In this document: piece by piece, positions 36,024 to 44,511 of the stretch | Layout: every line of letters begins with the position of its first letter | Numbering within the stretch: position 1 is the first letter of the stretch | Source: Hyphomicrobiaceae bacterium | GTDB taxonomy: Bacteria; Pseudomonadota; Alphaproteobacteria; Rhizobiales; Hyphomicrobiaceae | NCBI GenBank assembly: GCA_025359165.1 | Contig: JANYHG010000224.1 | Location: 1-46,578 of the forward strand | Length of the DNA stretch: 46,578 nt | Direction: 5' to 3' | Position numbers and translations under genes: made by a program | The notes under the pieces: generated by a model | Database searches by the model: none | What the model saw: only the letters and a program-made list of their open reading frames with translations | Told to the model about the DNA's origin: nothing

Positions 36024-36311
36024 TTACTTCGACGTGCCCTGCTGAATGTGGCCGTCCTTGTAAACGGCCGGCTCGTAGGGCTTTTCAAGATTGGACTCCT
36101 GCAGTGTGGTGAAAGCGAGCAACGTCGCCACCAGCAGCGCACAGCCCGCCGCGAACAACCAACCCAAAGGCGCTTCGTCGAGAACTTCGGAGACCAGCTT
36201 GTGTTTGCCCGTCGTCGTATCCGCCATTTCGCCGATCATGAACTTGTAACCGTAGTACATCAGCGCCGGCAGCATGAAGACGAGCGCACATTCGAATCCG
36301 ATGCGGATCAT
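36024..36311 (-). CDS. DUF6111-like small membrane protein
   Basis: The 95-residue protein starts MIRIGFECALVFMLPALMYY, a first membrane segment, followed by a polar loop (EMADTTTGKHKLVSEVLDEA), a second membrane segment (PLGWLFAAGCALLVATLLAF) and a polar tail ending EPAVYKDGHIQQG. This matches the layout of DUF6111 proteins that follow the CoA-type Nudix gene in Rhizobiales. Its ATG overlaps the Nudix stop by 4 nt (ATGA), so the two are co-translated. In many relatives the CCA-adding enzyme gene comes next; here HerA-like follows instead. Function is unknown. Confidence 0.8.
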   Translation of the reverse strand: MIRIGFECALVFMLPALMYYGYKFMIGEMADTTTGKHKLVSEVLDEAPLGWLFAAGCALLVATLLAFTTLQESNLEKPYEPAVYKDGHIQQGTSK

Positions 36312-37009
36312 GATGCGTAGAGCCTGTCGTAAAGATTTTTCAACATGCCAGCGGTCGCGCCCCAGATGTAGCGTTCTTCGAAGGGCATCGCCCAATAGGC
36401 TCGTGTTCGACCGCGCCACTCACGTTCCTGGCGCTTGTGGTTCTCGTCCGACATCAGGAAGCGTAGCGGCACCTCGAAGGCATCGGCGACTTCGCCGGGA
36501 GCGAGCTGTAATTGAAAACCAGGCCGCACCAGCGCCACCAACGGCGTGATGCTGAAGCCTGTCCCTGTGCGGTAGCCGTCGAGATAGCCGAGGGATTCGA
36601 TGAAGTGCGGTTCGAGACCGATCTCCTCGTGCGCTTCGCGCAACGCCGCCGCTTTCGCATCGGCATCGGTGGCGTCCACGCGACCGCCGGGAAAGGCGAT
36701 CTGGCCCGCATGGCTCGAAAGTGTATCGGTGCGCTGCGTCAACAACACCGTCAGCTCCTCGCGTTGCACGATCGGCACCAGCACCGCCGCCGGCCGCGGC
36801 GGATCCATGGCAGCGAGATCGGCCGCCAGCTCAGGACTGAGATCCCAGTCGCTGCGGCCGAGTGCGCGCCCGGTGCGGGGATCGAACAGGCGATCCGTTG
36901 GCGTGGCGAGTAAACCCCGCGCAGCCCGTGCCCGAAAGTCGGCCGTAGTGAACGGCACTGATGTCAGGCCGGCGTCGCGGGAGTTTCGAGGTAACGATGT
37001 CAGGCTCAT
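36308..37009 (-). CDS. Nudix hydrolase, CoA pyrophosphatase type (NudL-like)
   Basis: The 233-residue protein has the UPF0035/CoA-pyrophosphatase signature TLLTQRTDTLSSHAGQIAFP-type segment (read as LLTQRTDTLSSHAGQIAFP) directly before the Nudix box GGRVDATDADAKAAALREAH with EEIGL. It ends with RAYWAMPFEERYIWGATAGM, which is typical of NudL/NUDT7-like enzymes. These split CoA and its derivatives into 3',5'-ADP and phosphopantetheine, needing Mg or Mn. The gene starts 54 nt after the alkylsulphatase stop and overlaps the DUF6111 gene. Confidence 0.92.
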   Translation of the reverse strand: MSLTSLPRNSRDAGLTSVPFTTADFRARAARGLLATPTDRLFDPRTGRALGRSDWDLSPELAADLAAMDPPRPAAVLVPIVQREELTVLLTQRTDTLSSHAGQIAFPGGRVDATDADAKAAALREAHEEIGLEPHFIESLGYLDGYRTGTGFSITPLVALVRPGFQLQLAPGEVADAFEVPLRFLMSDENHKRQEREWRGRTRAYWAMPFEERYIWGATAGMLKNLYDRLYAS

Positions 37010-37063
37010 GCGGACCTTCTAGTCGCTATTTCTGCAAAAGTCTCAGCCGAGCTGCCAGCGGCA

Positions 37064-39001
37064 CTACCCGCGTCTTGGCTCGACGATCTCGAACATGCGG
37101 GCGATCGGTTCCAGCAGGGCCACGATCGCACGCAGTCGATCCAAGCCGTCGCCGGAAATGCGTCCACTCGTGATCGCATCCTCAAATGACTGGTGACCGC
37201 AGACGATCGCATTGATCGCCGGACGCGAGGTCTCCACCGACGGCGCGTCGGGCATGGCCGAAGTAACCGGGTGTGCGTGCAGCACGGCATTGTCGAGGTC
37301 CAGCACGTAGCGCTTGCCGCTGTCGGCGAACAGCCAGTTCAGACGCAACGGCTGACCCGCAGCACGCGGTCCGTCGAGCCGGACAGCCAACGTATCGAAG
37401 ATCTGGGCATCGGATAACGCGGGCACGGTTTCCGCCGAGATCGCGGCGCGCATGGGGATCTTGCGCATGCCCTCGCGCAGCTCGAGCGCACCAAACAGGT
37501 AGGCGTTTCGCCATGTCGAACTCTCGGCGAGATAGCCGAGTTGCTCGAACGCGTCGGCCAGCAGAGCGCGCGCGCCCGTATGGCCGGGATCACCGAACAC
37601 GGCATGGCTCATCACTTGCGCCACCCAACGGAACTCACCCTTGGCAAAGTCGTCGCGGGCACGCGACACCGCCGCGTCGATGCCGCCCATATACGCGATC
37701 ATCTTGCGACCAGTTTCCTGACGCGGCAACGGATCGAGAGTGGCGGGATTGGCATCATACCAGCCCAGATAATGCTGATATATGGCCTTCGCGTTATGTT
37801 TGACGGTGCCATAGTAGTCGCGGGTATGCCAATTTTTGGCGATGCTGTCGGGCAGCTTCAACGCTTCGGCGATCTCTTGCGCATCGAGGCCCTTGTTCAT
37901 CAGGCGTACGGTCTGGTCATGGACATATTTGTAGAGATCGCGCTGGGCCTTCACGTAGGCTCTGACGCGCGCATTGTCCCAGACTGGCCAATGATGCTGG
38001 CCGACCAGCGCGACAACGTCTGCGCCCCAGAGCGTCAAGGCTTCGCCCAGATACCCGGACCAGGCGGCAGCATCGCGCACCTGCGAGCCACGGAACGGCA
38101 GCAGATTGTGGAAGTTGTGCGTGGCATTTTCCGCAAGGCACAGAAGCTTGTATTTGGGCACGAAGAAATGCATCTCGGCCGGCGCTTCCGAATTGGGTGC
38201 CATCTGGAACTCGACTCCGTCGATGACGCGAGAGTCGCCGGTTGCCTTGATCAGATCGTTGGGCGGCACCAGTCCGACCGTGCCGACGGCCATTGATTTG
38301 CCGAGGCCACAGTCGACTTGTCCGCGCGGTCCCGGTGGCAACAGGCGGCCGAACTGATACATGCCACGACGCAGCATGGCGTTCCCTGCCGTGACGTTCT
38401 CGAGCACCAGATGGTGCATGAACAGATCCGGTGCGATCACCGGAACGCGCCCTGCGGCAGCATCCGCCGCCGAAACGACCCCAGGCGAGCCCCCCCAATG
38501 GTCCGTGTGCGTGTGCGTATAGATGACGGCCGTGACGGGGCGTTCGCCGCGGTGGCCTCGATATAATTTCAGCGCTGCCTGCGCGCCTTCGACCGATGTC
38601 AGCGTATCCACCACGATGACGCCGTGTTCGCCTTCGATCAGCGTCATGTTGGCGATGTCGAGGCCGCGCACCTGATAGACGCCCGACACCACTTCATAGA
38701 GGCCATGATTGAGATTGAGTTGCGATTGTCGCCACAAGCTCGGGTTGACCGTATCAGGCGCCACTTCGGCTTGCTGAAATGCGTACGGTGCCATGCTCCA
38801 GATCGGCTTGCCCGAGGCGTGCATCAGCGTCGCGTCCGGGACCGTCGCGATGAAGCCCCTGACCGCGTCGGCGAAATCCTGGGTGTCGGCGAACGGCAGC
38901 TCGGCCCTGGTTCGTGCATGGGCGGTCGTTACAGCGGCGCTGGGCGCTTTCGATGCCAATGCCGCTGTCGCTGGTGTCTCGCTCATCGCTTCGGTCCCCA
39001 T
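37064..39001 (-). CDS. Alkyl sulphatase-type metallo-beta-lactamase fold hydrolase (SdsA/BDS1 family)
   Basis: The 645-residue protein matches linear primary-alkylsulphatases in length and order. The N-terminal NLNHGLYEVVSGVYQVRGLD and GVIVVDTLTS lead to the zinc motif IYTHTHTDHWGG near residue 160. Then come SEAPAEMHFFVP, NATHNFHNLLPFRG, the dimerisation domain with YLGWYDANPATL, and an SCP2-like C-terminal domain from about 525. Such enzymes split sulphate esters such as SDS into alcohol and sulphate. There is no signal peptide, whereas Pseudomonas SdsA1 is secreted. ATG 39001 or ATG 38986 may be used; GGGGA precedes the second. Confidence 0.9.
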   Translation of the reverse strand: MGTEAMSETPATAALASKAPSAAVTTAHARTRAELPFADTQDFADAVRGFIATVPDATLMHASGKPIWSMAPYAFQQAEVAPDTVNPSLWRQSQLNLNHGLYEVVSGVYQVRGLDIANMTLIEGEHGVIVVDTLTSVEGAQAALKLYRGHRGERPVTAVIYTHTHTDHWGGSPGVVSAADAAAGRVPVIAPDLFMHHLVLENVTAGNAMLRRGMYQFGRLLPPGPRGQVDCGLGKSMAVGTVGLVPPNDLIKATGDSRVIDGVEFQMAPNSEAPAEMHFFVPKYKLLCLAENATHNFHNLLPFRGSQVRDAAAWSGYLGEALTLWGADVVALVGQHHWPVWDNARVRAYVKAQRDLYKYVHDQTVRLMNKGLDAQEIAEALKLPDSIAKNWHTRDYYGTVKHNAKAIYQHYLGWYDANPATLDPLPRQETGRKMIAYMGGIDAAVSRARDDFAKGEFRWVAQVMSHAVFGDPGHTGARALLADAFEQLGYLAESSTWRNAYLFGALELREGMRKIPMRAAISAETVPALSDAQIFDTLAVRLDGPRAAGQPLRLNWLFADSGKRYVLDLDNAVLHAHPVTSAMPDAPSVETSRPAINAIVCGHQSFEDAITSGRISGDGLDRLRAIVALLEPIARMFEIVEPRRG

Positions 39002-39057
39002 GCGGTTATGTCGACCTATTCAACAGCGTCGTTGCCTCACTGGATAGCCGCTGGCAC

Positions 39058-39084
39058 AAAAAAACCGGACCCCGGGCCCGGTTT
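39058..39084 (-). terminator. Rho-independent terminator, minus strand
   Basis: On the minus strand AAACCGG (39084-39078) pairs with CCGGTTT (39068-39062) across a 9-nt GC-rich loop and runs into further T residues to 39058. It lies 31 nt after the stop of the secreted-protein gene and separates it from the alkylsulphatase gene. Confidence 0.85.
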
Positions 39085-39115
39085 GTTGTGATGCTCTCCG
39101 ACGGTCGGCAACGGC

Positions 39116-39499
39116 TCAATTGCCGCTTCGGCACGCTGAGTAGCGGGCCCGCCATTTCCGGGAGCCGGTCTCCTTGGCCCGCTGCTTGAGCCAGGCGCAG
39201 GTGGTGCCGACGTCGCCCGGCTGCAGGGTAGGTACAGATGCGAACGTCGCCGTCGGGGAGATGACTTTGTCGTAGCGGCGATAGCCATAGCTGGAAATGC
39301 CACCGTAACCGCCGAAGGTGTCGTAGTAGCCTCCGAAGGTGCTGTAGCCGCCGAAATTGCCACGCGTATTCGCTTCGAAGCGATCCTGCGCCGACGCGGG
39401 CGCGACAATAGAAGTTCCCAACGCGGCAGTTAGCCCGATCGCGAGAGCAGCGACGTTGATCCTGCCGACCTTACACATGACCACGTTCCAATTCACCAT
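39116..39499 (-). CDS. Small secreted protein with Gly/Tyr repeats, unknown function
   Basis: This 127-residue protein has a signal peptide (VGRINVAALAIGLTAALGTS, cleavage after ASAQ). The mature part has a short aromatic-Gly repeat, with FGGYSTFGGYYDTFGGYGGI containing three FGGY units. It ends in CAWLKQRAKETGSRKWRARY followed by SAC. A C-terminal Cys-x-x-Leu-Lys-x-Arg-Ala and Trp-x-x-Arg-Tyr-x-x-Cys pattern recurs in small Rhizobiales exported proteins, from memory, and probably forms a disulphide-closed motif. ATG 39499 and ATG 39478 (GGAA upstream) are both possible starts. A strong terminator follows, so it is monocistronic. Confidence 0.78.
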   Translation of the reverse strand: MVNWNVVMCKVGRINVAALAIGLTAALGTSIVAPASAQDRFEANTRGNFGGYSTFGGYYDTFGGYGGISSYGYRRYDKVISPTATFASVPTLQPGDVGTTCAWLKQRAKETGSRKWRARYSACRSGN

Positions 39500-39641
39500 G
39501 ACGCTCTCGCTTCCCGACTGAACACTTTATCGCCATACTGTTGCGCGGACGGTCCGGGTTTGCAATCGCAACGGTGGGGTGGACCAAGACTCGCTGAACC
39601 AAGTATGCAAAAGTGCCACGCGAGACCTAGGGGGATAAGCC

Positions 39642-39968
39642 ATGATGGTTGTGACGACGAACGACTTGCCGGGGCACAAAATTGTGCGCGTGCTTGGCTT
39701 GGCTCGCGGCCTCTCGGTCCGCTCGCGGTCGATCGTCGGCAACGTCGGGGCGTCGCTGCAAATGCTTCGCGGTGGCAATATCTCGATCTACACCAAGCTG
39801 GCCGAGGCCGCCCGCCAAGAATCCTTCGACCTCTTGACCGCTCAGGCACGCGAGATGGGTGCCAACGCCATTGTTGCGATGCGGTACGACGCCAACGAGA
39901 TCGCGTCGGCGGTTACAGAGGTGCTCGCCTATGGTACCGCCGTCGTCGTGGAACCCAACGTCGCATGA
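39642..39968 (+). CDS. YbjQ family protein (UPF0145)
   Basis: The 108-residue protein starts [20 protein letters not shown] and contains [40 protein letters not shown] and [14 protein letters not shown], which is the YbjQ/UPF0145 pattern. These small proteins form pentamers and are sometimes listed as heavy-metal-binding, without firm function. GGGGGATAAGCC before the ATG supplies a strong ribosome-binding site. It stands alone before the tRNA-Trp gene. Confidence 0.92.
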   Translation: MMVVTTNDLPGHKIVRVLGLARGLSVRSRSIVGNVGASLQMLRGGNISIYTKLAEAARQESFDLLTAQAREMGANAIVAMRYDANEIASAVTEVLAYGTAVVVEPNVA

Positions 39969-40079
39969 CGGAATTTTTGGCGGCCTTCCTGGCAGCGGTA
40001 AAACGCCTGTCGATAGAATTATAATTGATAAATAACAACGAGTTAGTTTCAAGCATCGTCAGGAATGTTGCCCGTGTTC

Positions 40080-40106
40080 GCTTGTCAATAAAAATGTGTG
40101 ACAAGC
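40080..40106. repeat. Perfect 8-bp inverted repeat upstream of tRNA-Trp
   Basis: GCTTGTCA (40080-40087) and TGACAAGC (40099-40106) flank an 11-nt AT-rich spacer. It lies in the 207-nt AT-rich gap between the YbjQ gene and the tRNA, which otherwise holds no gene. It may be an operator or a late terminator hairpin; there is no T-run. Confidence 0.45.
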
Positions 40107-40175
40107 CGGTTGAAATCGGCTAACAAGCTGGCTCGAACACATCCGAAGTACGAAACGACTACGATCAGTCGGCCT

Positions 40176-40251
40176 AGGGGCGTAGCTCAATTGGTAGAGC
40201 GTCGGTCTCCAAAACCGAAGGTCGCAGGTTCGACCCCTGCCGCCCCTGCCA
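40176..40251 (+). tRNA. tRNA-Trp (anticodon CCA)
   Basis: The 76-nt cloverleaf has a 7-bp acceptor stem (AGGGGCG with CGCCCCT), the D-arm GCTCAATTGGTAGAGC, the anticodon loop CTCCAAA with anticodon CCA, and the T-arm with GGTTCGACCC. The discriminator G (40248) is followed by an encoded CCA. It precedes secE, the usual bacterial arrangement; the 262-nt gap to secE shows no gene. Confidence 0.97.
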
Positions 40252-40513
40252 TTGATTGTCGTCGAGTTGCCTGCAACGGATGAATTTGAAGAGGTCAACT
40301 TGGCGACGGAAAGTCCGTTGTTCGGGGTGGCCCCTTTCGCTTTGCGGCGGATAATGCTTAACACTTGCTCCTTTGGACATATGCCGATCGACGGTACGTC
40401 GAGCATCGGAACGTCGGGCGGCTGAATGTTGGGTGAGTGATTTGCGGTTTTGCCTATTTGCCAAGATCTAGCGGGCATGTAGCGCGTGGATGTAACGAGA
40501 GCGGTACGGCGGC

Positions 40514-40708
40514 ATGGCGAAGAACCCCATCCAATTCATAGAAGAAGTCCGCCTGGAAGTTAGCAAGGTCACGTGGCCTACCTGGAAAGAGGTATGGATC
40601 ACGACGGCGATGGTGGTCGTGATGATCGCGCTGGCCTCAGTGTTCTTTTTGGTCGCCGATCAGGTTATCGGCTGGATCGTACGGACGGTGCTGGGCCTGG
40701 GACTGTAG
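40514..40708 (+). CDS. secE: Preprotein translocase subunit SecE
   Basis: SecE clamps SecY in the inner-membrane protein-export channel. The 64-residue protein is the short single-span type. It has an amphipathic N-terminal helix with EVRLEVSKVTWPTWKEV, the conserved core of the family, and one membrane segment (TTAMVVVMIALASVFFLVAD). It is the first protein gene after tRNA-Trp and is followed by nusG after 113 nt. Confidence 0.96.
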   Translation: MAKNPIQFIEEVRLEVSKVTWPTWKEVWITTAMVVVMIALASVFFLVADQVIGWIVRTVLGLGL

Positions 40709-40821
40709 TTGGCGAATAATTCAGGCGCGCGGCTGCGGCCTGAAGTTTTGGTCTAAAATGCGCAGTGACTTGTATGTCTGTTGATATGAACTTTGATACG
40801 AAGTCTGGGACGGGAAGCGAG

Positions 40822-41355
40822 ATGGCTAAGCGATGGTATATTGTGCATGCTTACTCGAATCTCGAGCCTAAGGTCGCCGAAAGCATCAAAGAACGAGCGA
40901 GGATGGCGGGTCTCGAAAGTTCCTTCGAAGAGATCGTCGTGCCTTCCGAGGACGTGGTCGAAGTGCGCCGAGGCCGCAAGATCCACACGCAACGCCGCTT
41001 GTTTCCCGGGTACGTGTTCGTCAAGATGGACATGAACGACTATACCGTGTCGTTGATCAAGAATACGCCAAAGGTTACCGGCTTTCTCGGTGCCGAAAAT
41101 AAGGCGACGCCGATATCTGACGCCGAAGCCATGACCATGCTCAATCGCGTCAAGGAAGGCGTCGAGAATCCAAAACCGGCCATGTTGTTCGAAATCGGTG
41201 AGCAGGTCCGGGTGGCCGAAGGGCCGTTCGAGTCGCTCACCGGCACAGTGGAAGATATCGACGAGGAGCGGTCGCGCCTCAAGGTGGCGGTGTCCATCTT
41301 CGGGCGTCCAACACCGGTCGAATTGGAGTTTGGACAGGTTCAGAAGCTGACGTGA
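40822..41355 (+). CDS. nusG: Transcription termination/antitermination protein NusG
   Basis: NusG binds RNA polymerase, aids processive elongation and Rho-dependent termination, and links transcription to translation. The 177-residue protein has the NGN domain beginning KRWYIVHAYSNLEPKVAESI, with RRLFPGYVFVKMDM, and the C-terminal KOW domain with GEQVRVAEGPFESLTGTVED. ATG 40822 gives the conserved N-terminus; the frame is open 19 codons upstream but those are not part of the family. Confidence 0.97.
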   Translation: MAKRWYIVHAYSNLEPKVAESIKERARMAGLESSFEEIVVPSEDVVEVRRGRKIHTQRRLFPGYVFVKMDMNDYTVSLIKNTPKVTGFLGAENKATPISDAEAMTMLNRVKEGVENPKPAMLFEIGEQVRVAEGPFESLTGTVEDIDEERSRLKVAVSIFGRPTPVELEFGQVQKLT

Positions 41356-41569
41356 TCGCGTTGGCCGCTGCAGCTTTGAAATGCTGCGCGGACCAGAGTG
41401 AGCTGTGGCGTAACAGTTCGGTCGCATCGGTTGCACGAACGTCGGATCGCTCGAACGCGGTTGGACGAAACTACGCGGGAGGGCGCGCCGCCCGATTACC
41501 GCTAACCCACGCCGGCCCACCGCAAGGGACGTCGGTAACGCAAACCAGGGACATCCCCAGGGGATAACA
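41356..41569 (+). promoter_or_regulatory. Untranslated leader between nusG and rplK
   Basis: No gene is seen in these 214 nt. A GCAGC/GCTGC hairpin lies near the start, and a GC-rich segment (GGGCGCGCCGCCC near 41480) could also fold. L11-L1 operons are often autoregulated by L1 through a leader of this kind, but I could not place an L1-binding site. Confidence 0.3.
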
Positions 41570-42001
41570 ATGGCGAAGAAAATAGACGGCTACATCAATT
41601 TGCAAGTGCCGGCAGGCAAGGCTAACCCCTCGCCCCCGATCGGCCCTGCGCTTGGCCAGCGCGGCGTCAACATCATGGAATTCTGCAAGTCCTTCAACGC
41701 CAAGTCGAAGGACCTAGAGCAGGGCGCGCCAATCCCGGTGAAGATCACGGTCTATTCCGACCGCTCCTTCACCTTCGAAATGCGTCTTTCGCCGGCGTCG
41801 TACCTGCTGAAGAAGGCGGCGAACCTCACGGCTGGATCGAAGACACCGGGCCGCGACAGCGCCGGTACGATCAACATGAGTGCGATCCGCGAAGTAGCGA
41901 AACTGAAGATGAAGGACCTCAACACCGAGGATATCGAGGCGGCGACGCGCACGATGGCGGGTTCCGCGCGCTCGATGGGTCTGCAAGTGGTGGAGGGCTA
42001 A
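41570..42001 (+). CDS. rplK: 50S ribosomal protein L11
   Basis: L11 forms the GTPase-associated centre with 23S rRNA and L10-L7/L12. The 143-residue protein has the N-terminal domain with [20 protein letters not shown] and [15 protein letters not shown], and the RNA-binding C-terminal domain ending [20 protein letters not shown]. All are family signatures at the normal length. GGGGA lies upstream of the ATG. It is followed by rplA after 4 nt. Confidence 0.98.
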   Translation: MAKKIDGYINLQVPAGKANPSPPIGPALGQRGVNIMEFCKSFNAKSKDLEQGAPIPVKITVYSDRSFTFEMRLSPASYLLKKAANLTAGSKTPGRDSAGTINMSAIREVAKLKMKDLNTEDIEAATRTMAGSARSMGLQVVEG

Positions 42002-42005
42002 GCTG

Positions 42006-42749
42006 ATGGCAAACGTTTCAAAAGAGCAGATCCAGGCGACACGTGAGGCCGGCGGCAAACGCATGGCCAAGGTCTACGACGGTGTCGATCGTGCCAAGGC
42101 CTACTCGGTCGAGGAAGCCGTCAAGGTTATCAAGAGCCGTCCGAAAGCGAAATTCGACGAAACCGTCGAAATTTCGATGAACCTCGGCGTCGATCCGAAG
42201 CATGCCGATCAGATGGTGCGAGGTGTCTGCAACCTTCCCAATGGCACGGGCCGCACTCTCAAAGTCGCGGTGTTCGCGCGCGGTGCCAAAGCTGAAGAAG
42301 CCAAGGCTGCGGGTGCCGATATCGTCGGTGCCGAAGACTTGGTCGAAATCGTCCAGAAGGGCACGATCGACTTCGATCGCTGCATCGCGACGCCTGACAT
42401 GATGGGTCTCGTCGGCCGGCTCGGCAAGGTTTTGGGTCCGCGCGGCCTGATGCCGAACCCGCGTGTCGGCACTGTCACGATGGATGTCGCCGGTGCCGTC
42501 AAGGGTGCCAAGGGCGGAGCCGTTGAATTCCGTGTCGAAAAGGCTGGCATCGTTCATGCCGGCGTCGGCAAGGCGAGCTTCACCGAGACGGCATTGGTCG
42601 AAAACATCAAGGCCTTCGTCGACGCTGTGATCAAGTCGAAGCCAGCCGGTGCCAAAGGCAATTACCTGAAGAAGGTGTCGCTGTCGTCCACCATGGGCCC
42701 AGGCCTTAAGGTCGAAGCCAGCACGGTCACGAGCGGCCCTGTTATCTAA
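42006..42749 (+). CDS. rplA: 50S ribosomal protein L1
   Basis: L1 forms the mobile L1 stalk that helps release E-site tRNA, and in many bacteria it represses its own operon. The 247-residue protein has [79 protein letters not shown] and the C-terminal [20 protein letters not shown]. It is about 15 residues longer than usual at the N-terminus ([18 protein letters not shown]). GGAGG (41992-41996) inside the end of rplK sits 9 nt before the ATG. Confidence 0.98.
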   Translation: MANVSKEQIQATREAGGKRMAKVYDGVDRAKAYSVEEAVKVIKSRPKAKFDETVEISMNLGVDPKHADQMVRGVCNLPNGTGRTLKVAVFARGAKAEEAKAAGADIVGAEDLVEIVQKGTIDFDRCIATPDMMGLVGRLGKVLGPRGLMPNPRVGTVTMDVAGAVKGAKGGAVEFRVEKAGIVHAGVGKASFTETALVENIKAFVDAVIKSKPAGAKGNYLKKVSLSSTMGPGLKVEASTVTSGPVI

Positions 42750-43159
42750 TCGAGATGTCCAATGCGGCGGGGAAACTCGCAGCATTGGAATGGCGGATGT
42801 GGCGGCTTGCTGCCGCATCCAAGCCTGTCCGAGATTGCTGGTTGTGGTTCGGGTCAAACCGGACGGCTCTAATCCCATAGACGGGGCCAGCATGAGACGG
42901 GAGAGACGAAATTCTGGATGGGGGTGACCCATCACGATTTGAGCCTCTTGGGTCTGCACCGGGTGTGCCGCAGCGATGCGGCCCACGCGGTCGGGACAGG
43001 TTCCTGTAGCGCTGTTTGAGCGCGCATTCTGGGGTGCCAGCCGCACTTCAGTTTCCCGCACTCGCGGGGAGGTCGACGAGGTCGTCGGAATGCGCGTCGA
43101 AAGCAGCAAGGTGCAACCCCGCGAGGGAATTTCCCTCGCGTAATCGGAGTGTAAGCCGA
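42750..43159 (+). promoter_or_regulatory. Structured rplJL leader (L10-leader-like)
   Basis: This 410-nt region before rplJ is dense in inverted repeats. Stems are CCAATGC/GCATTGG (42759-42788), GGATGTGGC/GCCGCATCC (42795-42820), GCCGCA-GCGA-TGCGGC with a GNRA-type loop (42967-42982), and CGCGAGGGAA/TTCCCTCGCG (43120-43140), which ends 5 nt before the rplJ ribosome-binding site GGAG (43146-43149). In other bacteria the L10-(L7/L12) complex binds such a leader and represses rplJ translation. The structures are seen; the autoregulation is inferred. No gene is present. Confidence 0.6.
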
Positions 43160-43684
43160 GTGGATAGAGCTGGAAAAAAAGAGCTCATCGATGAGCTTCA
43201 TACCTCGTTGAAAGACACAGGTACGATCGTCGTCGCCCACTACGCCGGCATGACGGTTGCCCACATGACCGAGTTCCGCAAACGCGTCAAAGAAGCGGGC
43301 GGACAGGTCAAGGTGACCAAAAACCGGCTGGCGAAGCTGGCACTGAAGGATACGGACGCCGCAGGTATCATCGAACTCTTCAAGGGGCCGACTGTCGTCG
43401 CCTTCTCGAAGGATCCGGTGACGGCTGCACGCATTGCCGTCAATTACGCCAAGATCAACGACAAGCTCGTGATCGTCGGCGGAACGATGGGCAAGAACGT
43501 CCTCGATCCCGCAGCTGTCAAAGCTCTCGCCGAACTGCCGTCGCTCGACGAACTGCGTGCGAAATTGATCGGGCTGCTCAATGCACCCGCGACCAAGATC
43601 GTCCGTACCATCGCCGAGCCCGGTGCGCAGCTGGCACGTGTCATCCAGGCGAAAGCCGCGAAGACCGAAGAAGCCGCCGCATGA
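43160..43684 (+). CDS. rplJ: 50S ribosomal protein L10
   Basis: L10 anchors the L7/L12 dimers to the ribosome. The 174-residue protein begins (M)DRAGKKELIDELH from a GTG start at 43160 and has TIVVAHYAGMTVAHMTEFRK, VKVTKNRLAKLALKDTD and the C-terminal helix region SLDELRAKLIGLLNAPATKI. GGAG (43146-43149) lies 10 nt upstream. The frame is open for 48 codons further upstream, but that part is the structured leader and matches no protein. rplL follows after 54 nt. Confidence 0.97.
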   Translation: MDRAGKKELIDELHTSLKDTGTIVVAHYAGMTVAHMTEFRKRVKEAGGQVKVTKNRLAKLALKDTDAAGIIELFKGPTVVAFSKDPVTAARIAVNYAKINDKLVIVGGTMGKNVLDPAAVKALAELPSLDELRAKLIGLLNAPATKIVRTIAEPGAQLARVIQAKAAKTEEAAA

Positions 43685-43738
43685 CGGTGTGACGATCACA
43701 ATCTCAATCATCAGGTTCGAATCTAAGGAAAAGCCCAC

Positions 43739-44110
43739 ATGTCAGATCTCGCAAAAATCGTCGACGACCTCTCCAAGCTGACCGTTCTCCAGGCCGCTGA
43801 ACTCGCCAAGATGCTCGAAGAAAAGTGGGGCGTATCCGCTGCCGCTGCCGTTGCCGTCGCTGGCCCGGCTGCTGCCGCCGGCCCCGCCGCAGAAGCACAG
43901 ACCGAGTTCACCGTCATCCTGAAGTCGGGCGGCGAGAAGAAGATCAACGTCATCAAGGAAGTCCGCGCCATCACCGGTCTCGGCCTGAAAGAAGCCAAGG
44001 ACCTCGTCGAAGCCGGCGGCAAGGCTGTCAAGGAAGGCGTGTCGAAGGACGACGCAGCCAAGTTCAAGAAGCAGCTGGAAGATCAAGGCGCGACCGTCGA
44101 GATCAAATAA
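43739..44110 (+). CDS. rplL: 50S ribosomal protein L7/L12
   Basis: L7/L12 is the multicopy stalk protein that recruits translation GTPases. The 123-residue protein has the N-terminal dimer domain ([20 protein letters not shown]), an Ala-rich hinge ([16 protein letters not shown]), and the C-terminal domain with [20 protein letters not shown] and [18 protein letters not shown] (43726-43729) lies 9 nt before the ATG. The long gap after it carries strong hairpins before rpoB. Confidence 0.98.
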   Translation: MSDLAKIVDDLSKLTVLQAAELAKMLEEKWGVSAAAAVAVAGPAAAAGPAAEAQTEFTVILKSGGEKKINVIKEVRAITGLGLKEAKDLVEAGGKAVKEGVSKDDAAKFKKQLEDQGATVEIK

Positions 44111-44511
44111 GCTGTTTTCTGCGCATGACGCTCGCCGGTTCGCCGGCGAGCGGAACTGCTCGAGAGATCGAGCAGTTCGTTCCCCCTGGTAATGAGGTTT
44201 TGTGCACCCTATATCGTACAAAACAATCCGCGCCGGAACCAACGGTTCTCCGGAAGGTCTGCCCAACAGTTCACGCTGTTGTGCCGGGGCCTTCCGGCGA
44301 GCCGTTTCAGGCTGTTCGATGCTGCGCTTGACCGCGAAGTATTGATGATTTTGGCGCTTCGGCTCGCCGATGAAGTTCGTATGGAAACCGTTGACCGCGC
44401 TGGCACCGGTGGATCGTTCGGGATGGCGACATCCCTCAAGCGCAACGTGACGGCCCCCGCGCGCGACGGCGGGCAAGGCACGCGACAGACACACGCGACA
44501 TGAGGACCGAC
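44111..44511 (+). promoter_or_regulatory. Structured rplL-rpoB intergenic region with strong hairpins
   Basis: Two perfect hairpins lie head to tail: CGCTCGCCGG-TTCG-CCGGCGAGCG (44129-44152), a 10-bp stem with a UUCG loop, and an 11-bp stem GAACTGCTCGA/TCGAGCAGTTC with a GAGA loop (44153-44178). A third nested structure pairs CCGGAAGG (44250-44257) with CCTTCCGG (44290-44297) around CAACAG/CTGTTG. None has a T-run. They could act as partial terminators or as RNase III-type processing sites that set the ribosomal-protein to polymerase ratio. No gene is present. Confidence 0.6.
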
